Below are positions 58,800 through 64,000 of a stretch of 64,000 bases of DNA, one piece after another (position 1 is the first letter of the stretch; every line of letters starts with the position of its first letter). The notes under the pieces are model-generated. The model was given only the letters and a program-made list of their open reading frames with translations. It had not been told where the DNA came from and did no database searches. Origin of the DNA: Trichobilharzia szidati. Lineage: Eukaryota; Platyhelminthes; Trematoda; Strigeidida; Schistosomatidae. The translations under genes were made by a program, and so were the position numbers. The stretch spans positions 49,945,564-50,009,563 of the forward strand of contig OX235279.1 in assembly GCA_944472155.2 (NCBI GenBank). Reading direction: 5' to 3'.

Positions 58800-59850
58800 T
58801 ATGTAAACAGAACATGTGGAAGATATAGTCCTTGTAGGTGAAGACTCTGACAAAATGTAGAGTCTTCTAAACACTTTCATTTGCAATCTTCAAATGTTTG
58901 GCATGCAGTTCGCTCCCATGAAATGTAAGATGATGCTACGGGATTGGACCACATTGACTCCTAGCTAAGGAGTGAAGTGGTGGAGAGTGTTGACCACTTC
59001 ACTTATTTGGGAATCTGCATCAGCTCCAGTGGGTTGGTCACTGACAGAATCTTAACACGGATAAAGAAAGCTCGTTTGGCGTATGCTAACTTACACCATC
59101 TCTCACTTAGTAGACACGATATGCAGCTGGCTGTCGATCGAAGGGCGTGTGTACTGCTCAGCAGTTCGCTCTGTCCTCCTTTATGGATGTGAGATATGGC
59201 CATTGAAAGTGGAAGATATGAAAAGACTGGCTATCTTTGATCATAAGTGTCTGCGTCCTATCTTCAGTGTTAAGTGGTACAGTAGAGTGAGCAATATTGA
59301 GGTTAGGCTTTGGTCGAGTACTAGGTAAGGAAGGGAAGTCAATAGACGAGGTTGTGAAGTTACATCGATTGAGATGGTTATGGCATGTGTTACGCATGCC
59401 TGTCTAGCCATCACCTCCCTCGACGGGCAATGTTATCTGACTGACATAGGATCAAGTTGGAAAAGAGCCAGTGGTGATCAAACTAAAACATGTCCTCATC
59501 AATCAATGAAATCCACAGCAGTTATTTTAAGCCAGACACGTAGCAAGATGTAGACTTCCTGGTTGGGGTCCTCGGGACCATTGGTGATATAGCCCAAAAT
59601 CGTCGTTGTCAATGATGGCGCAGATGTATTCACTGTTTGTGATTTATCATATCCAATAAAACTGTTGTTTTTCTATATTACTATTCTTTTCCCCTCACTC
59701 AGACTTCTGTTTCTTAATCGTCTTTTGAGCCTCCCTTTACTCCCATCTCTTGCTTTGTGTAATACATGGAGGGAGTGTGGGAATTCGAAGTGATGAACAT
59801 CTGTGCAAAGTCCTACGTTGAAACATATGTAGAAGTATATGTTAAAATGT
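58800..59850 (+). mobile_element. RTE-B LINE fragment, RT C-terminus and 3' UTR
   Basis: 58977-59200 encodes VESVDHFTYLGICISSSGLV and RIKKARLAYANLHHL; 59083-59328 encodes EGRVYCSAVRSVLLYGCEIW and EDMKRLAIFDHKCLRPI. The 3' UTR follows (GTAGACTTCCTGGTTGGGGT at 59540). Frameshifted and 5' truncated. Upstream 58820-58960 retains part of the GEDSDK and SNLRMFGM-type region. Confidence 0.85.
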
Positions 59851-60549
59851 ACGTTTGTCATTTGAAATTGCTTTAACTTCTCATCATCTTGAATTTTTAA
59901 TAGCCAGCATAAACTTGGCATACACAATACAATGGTCCCACAGTCGCAATAAACTATGCATCCTACTAACCAGGGAGTGTATTACTCAGCATTTAACACT
60001 TATTTTTGCAAAATAAAATTAATAAGAGAACTATTTATGCAGAGAGAATTTATTCATGACTATAAGCAAGCTGAGCAGCTTTTGAATTCAGACGCATAGA
60101 AACACTTTTGAATACTTTCTATGCTGAAATTATTTCCAAAAGAGAATTTGATTTTCATAATTCCGCGTGTAATTTAATACATGAAAGTTTGGAATTAATA
60201 ACCACTGCAATATGAATCACATGCATGCCTACATACATGCATACACACCCACAACCAAAAACGCAATCATGTACGAAAGAAATATGCTATAATCTTATAT
60301 ATTATAACTTAATTATATCATAAAAATTGCATAATAAGTTATCGTGTTTCATGGATATTTTATATATATAATTTGAGATTAACAAGTACAATTTTCATTG
60401 AAGTGCACTAAAAAGAATATACTTTCTAATATTTTATTCGTGTCTACTTGTAAAAGAGAGTTCATCATATCTTACACTTGTAATGTAGTAATTAATTCAC
60501 CGAAGTAACTGTCATCATTATAGGAGTGAAATAGCTCGATTAATTTGCT

Positions 60550-60765
60550 TCATTCACGACATAGCGCAACTGGTACTAGCCAATGTCATCATTGGCGAGT
60601 ATATGTCCTCACACCCGACCTGCTGTACCCAGGTAACTAATTACCTGAATAGGGCCAGTCGCTAGTGAGTGTCTCACTGATTTTCAAGCGTTAGTTTGTA
60701 GGCAAATACTGATGAAGAGCCCCAAACAAGGACGAAACAGCTGTCCATTACTCCCAGATTGAATC
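60550..60765. mobile_element. SINE-B inverted chimera with hammerhead fold
   Basis: The left part is antisense (GACATAGCGCAACTGGTACT, AATAGGGCCAGTCGCTAGTG); the right part is sense with hammerhead 60705-60751 (TACTG, ATGAAGA, GAGCCCC/GGAC, GAAA, GTC cut site). The junction differs slightly from the other two chimeras. Confidence 0.7.
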
Positions 60766-61252
60766 ATCTTCTAAATAATAACAAACAAGTATTTATTGTT
60801 ACTTGTTCAAATAAATAACAATTGAAGTAGACTTTCTTTTTTTTGTGAGGCACACATATTCACTTATTAGGTGGGCCAAAATATGACTGATTTCAAAATT
60901 GATTTCACAAACAAACTGACATCGACTAAGAAAAAACCAAACCTTACAGGTTTGACACTACTTTCGAACTCTTCATCTGACTACATCCATCCACCAGCAT
61001 ATGGATTATTTTAGTTATCATCTAACTGATTTCAAGAATGAATTTTTAATTACATAGATACAGTGAAAACTAAAGAATACTGGTCATATGTTTTGTTCTC
61101 GACTGGATCTCTTTGTAATAATTTTTCCTGTTCAGTATGCTTTAATATTTTGTAAAACTGGTATCGAATACTAGTCTCAGTGGGAACATGAGTACAAATG
61201 AAGAAGATGTGAAGAGTTCAGAGTTAGGCGAAATTTGAACCTCAAGTATTTT

Positions 61253-61490
61253 ATTTTATTCCTTTACTTTCCCAGTGGAACATAGGACTTCAAGCTACAG
61301 GCTTGAAGATTCGGTAGCAGTGGTGTTTATTTCTACAGGATAAGGTTGGGAGCCTCATGCCCAGTTTTCCCTCTTTACCAGTCTTATTACTGTCTTCATG
61401 AGGTGAAGGAGCGCGTCGGCCGTGGATCGAACTTCGGACCATCTGCGTGGTTGGCGAGCATTCTACCACTGTGCCACCGAACCTTAAGTA
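61253..61490 (-). mobile_element. tRNA-derived SINE (SINE-C1)
   Basis: The - strand head (GGTGGCACAGTGGTAGAATG), B-box AAGTTCGATCCACGG, body, and end matching GGAATAAA. Complete or nearly so. Confidence 0.82.
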
Positions 61491-62414
61491 GATGGATAGC
61501 ACTTGTTCAATTTTGAGACTACAATTTCGTTTTAATCATCTTATGCAAAAGGTTAAATGTGTTTATGGTGGTTTATTTCATCACGCGTGTTTGAATGAAT
61601 AACTATTTGTTATCAAAGAATTTGATGAGAAGATGTAAGCTGCTAATCTCACTCTCAAATTGTTGCTATTCTCTTTGTGGAATTAAGTAACCGAGGTGGT
61701 CTGCGCATAGCGTTTGACTTACAAACGTAATGTTCAATACACGTGTCAGCGTGATTCCATTGGGATCTTCTCAGATTTCATTATTGTTGTAAGTAGGCGA
61801 AGACTGAAGCATACTGATATAATATTCACACAAAAATAGCTGTTATTATAAACATAGACTTGTTTCACTAACCGTTCTCATGCCAGTGATTATAAAACTT
61901 GTCAGATATAACACAAATAATAAGAGTAGGCGTAACAACTCTAAGTTAATTAGAGTTAGGGAAGACACTATACCTGGGAGTGATGTTGAAACTAAGCGTT
62001 AATTTATGTTGTATTATGGTACTTTTTAAGATTAAACGTCAGATTTGTATGATTTATGCAAAGCTTGAAGAATTGCCCATCCAGACAAAAAATGGTTTCA
62101 AAGTTCTGCAGATTTGATCACTTTCGTGAATTTATATGCTTCTGTTGAACATAATTTATTGGATGCTTTTTGACCATGTGATATTTGAGTAATTTTCGTT
62201 AACTGTAATATACTTCATATTCATGTAATCTAAATCATATCTTTTGTATATAAGGGGATCATGAATACTACGTACATGTATTCAGTTGACCTGTAGTCTG
62301 TTCTTTCTTATACTCATTCAGTGCTAATTTCTGTCATAAATAATCATCACTCAACAATGCTATCTACGTAATCCCTGAACACTGTCAGAGTTTACTCACT
62401 ATTCCGAATTCTAT

Positions 62415-62945
62415 AATCTTCAAGTATTGGTTTATAGGAATTCTGTTTGATCGATTGGAGGATTTCATCATGAGCTGACATCATTTAGAGAACCACTGGA
62501 AAACTTGAGACTACTGGATAGCTGTTTCTTTCACAGTACGCACCCACCACATGGGGTTGGACCCACAACCTTCTGATTACAAGGCTAACGAGCTCGTAGA
62601 CCATTAAGCCATTGGGACCCAATCCAAAAGCCAGTCCATGGATCCCAACTTCTGCCAATTCATGACATAGCGCGACCACTTCGCAATGTCTTCTTTGATA
62701 AGTAGCTGTCTTCACCTTCAACCTGCTGTACCCTAAATGGCCACCAGAACCCCCCCTACTTGAATAGGGCCAGTCGCTAGTGAGCATCAGATTAATTTTC
62801 AAGTATTTGTTTTGTAGGGATTTTGTTTGATTGGCTGGAGGGTTTCACCGAACCCCGGTGGGTGCGTACTGATGAAGAGTCCCAAACTAGGACGAAACCG
62901 CTGTCCAGTATTCCCTGCTCATAATGAAATCCTCCAACCAATTAT
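62415..62945. mobile_element. SINE-B full antisense unit joined to sense hammerhead end
   Basis: 62415-62835 is an antisense unit (tail, hammerhead with stem II deleted near 62520-62545, tRNA-like head, unit body). From about 62841 the sequence switches to sense, with hammerhead 62866-62911 (GTACTG, ATGAAGA, GTCC/GGAC, GAAA, GTC) and tail ATAATGAAATCCTCCAACCA. The two ends are inverted copies. Confidence 0.8.
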
Positions 62946-63404
62946 ATAGTCCTTAAGTGAATGGTTGCTCATATGGGAAAACTTTATTTAGAGATGGAAT
63001 AACTGAAAGGCACTATTGAAATTTCGCAGAAGTATTAAGCTGCTTTCTAGTATATTCACAGTTTTCTACATATCTCCATTTTATTAAGTGAGAGTCACGG
63101 AATACTGAAAAATATTATTGTGTTGTAACAAGTGATTTTATATCTACGGGATTTGAAAATAAGATCTAGTCATTCTCGTAATACCGACTGAAATTAACAA
63201 TCTGATTACACGCAAACTTGCTTTGGGATATACATATGAAAATAATAAAGCGTTAAGTGGTAAGAGAATAGAAATAAGTCAAGTTATAAGTCTACATTGA
63301 AGGTCGAAATAACAATGCAGACCAATAAATTAAATAAGGAAGATAATAGCATATCTGCCCTGGTATGAAAAAGATGTTTACGAAGGATGGTTTAATGTGA
63401 TGAT

Positions 63405-63670
63405 GAACTGTTTTTGAAAACATAAAGATGGGTTAAACTTTCTACCAGGTAGGACTTCCACAAACCTTAGGATGCGTCCCAAACATCCTGTACAAATAGG
63501 TTTAAAAGAGTTTTAAACATCAATTTTATGTCCTGTTTCCATAATATGTTTCGCCGTATAAGAGCTAGGTTGTTTGTCTTCACCATTATTGGGTGCATAG
63601 GATTAGATTTGCTTCTGAAGCCACTTAGGGATATGCTCTGAAGCTCTTAAGGCCTTATTATTTTCATATG
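63405..63670 (-). mobile_element. Penelope-like endonuclease fragment
   Basis: The - strand of 63556-63521 encodes AKHIMETGHKID, the conserved histidine/DTGH-type segment of GIY-YIG domains in Penelope-like elements, followed by NSFKPI. Short and degenerate. Confidence 0.55.
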
Positions 63671-63943
63671 TATATCCCTATGGCAAGTATTTGTGTGCTC
63701 AGATTGTTTGAATTGTGTGGCTCAAATGCATTACATAGCAGTTTATTAAATCCCATTAAGTAGTGTAAGAAATATTCTTCCATTTGAGTAATACTTTTGC
63801 TTCTATAGTATCACATGTAGAAAATGAGATCTCTAGCTTTCATAGTTGTCACAATTGTGTCTGCAATATTGGTCCCTAGGGCTTGGGATGGTGGCACATA
63901 GTACCTCATATTAGCAGATTTACTACTAAGTTATTCTTTTTTC

Positions 63944-64000
63944 CTTCACGTTCCCCATTGGAACATAGGGCTTCAAGCTAGTGGCTTGAAGTTTCTGTAG
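63944..64000 (-). mobile_element. tRNA-derived SINE (SINE-C1), cut by window end
   Basis: Only the 3' end is present: the - strand matches CTTGAAGCCCTATGTTCCA through GAACGTGAAGGAA. Confidence 0.75.

Overview
The window looks like a blood fluke (Schistosoma) chromosome. It is AT-rich, with long introns and intergenic DNA packed with non-LTR retrotransposon pieces, Penelope-like element fragments, and tRNA-derived SINEs that carry hammerhead-ribozyme sequences of the kind known from schistosome Sm-alpha repeats. The genus is inferred from this repeat content and the host-gene style; I cannot name the species.

Two host genes are supported. (1) The + strand holds the 3' part of the DNA primase large subunit gene (PRIM2). 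Four exons at 400-648, 2557-2958, 5051-5212 and 9974-10396 encode the last 411 codons including the stop, with all four cysteines of the 4Fe-4S domain; the 5' exons lie left of the window. (2) The - strand holds an ovo/OVOL-type C2H2 zinc-finger transcription factor. Four coding exons (51568-50336, 49212-49098, 47554-47375, 46772-46369) join in phase to a predicted 643-residue protein with four zinc fingers. The genes are convergent, about 36 kb apart.

The rest is mobile DNA. Layout: 1-10400, PRIM2 exons with introns carrying an RTE-like LINE piece (1.0-1.7 kb), a foldback (1.7 kb), a tRNA-SINE (3.1-3.4 kb) and an RTE-like LINE (5.7-7.9 kb). 10.8-24 kb is a LINE graveyard with two RTE-like families (called A and B here), a CR1-like family and a Penelope-like fragment; it includes a nearly full-length family-B element (19.6-23.9 kb) split by a SINE. 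24-46 kb is intergenic with Penelope-like fragments, SINEs and foldbacks. 46.3-51.6 kb is the ovo gene. 51.6-64 kb is repeat-rich upstream DNA.

The most interesting material is a SINE family (called SINE-B here) with a tRNA-like head followed by a hammerhead fold. In most readable copies position 3 of the core is A instead of the required C. The best copy (20003-20471) has a 10-bp target duplication, starts within 2 nt of the predicted hammerhead cleavage site, and runs about 1.17 units long, so the same ~68 bp appears at both ends. A second full copy (about 26690-27155) has the same more-than-one-unit layout. Other copies are inverted chimeras sharing one junction. Together these suggest a retrozyme-like life cycle in which multimeric RNA is cut by the hammerhead. 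All family labels (SINE-A to D, RTE-A/B, CR1-like) are mine, given for cross-reference.
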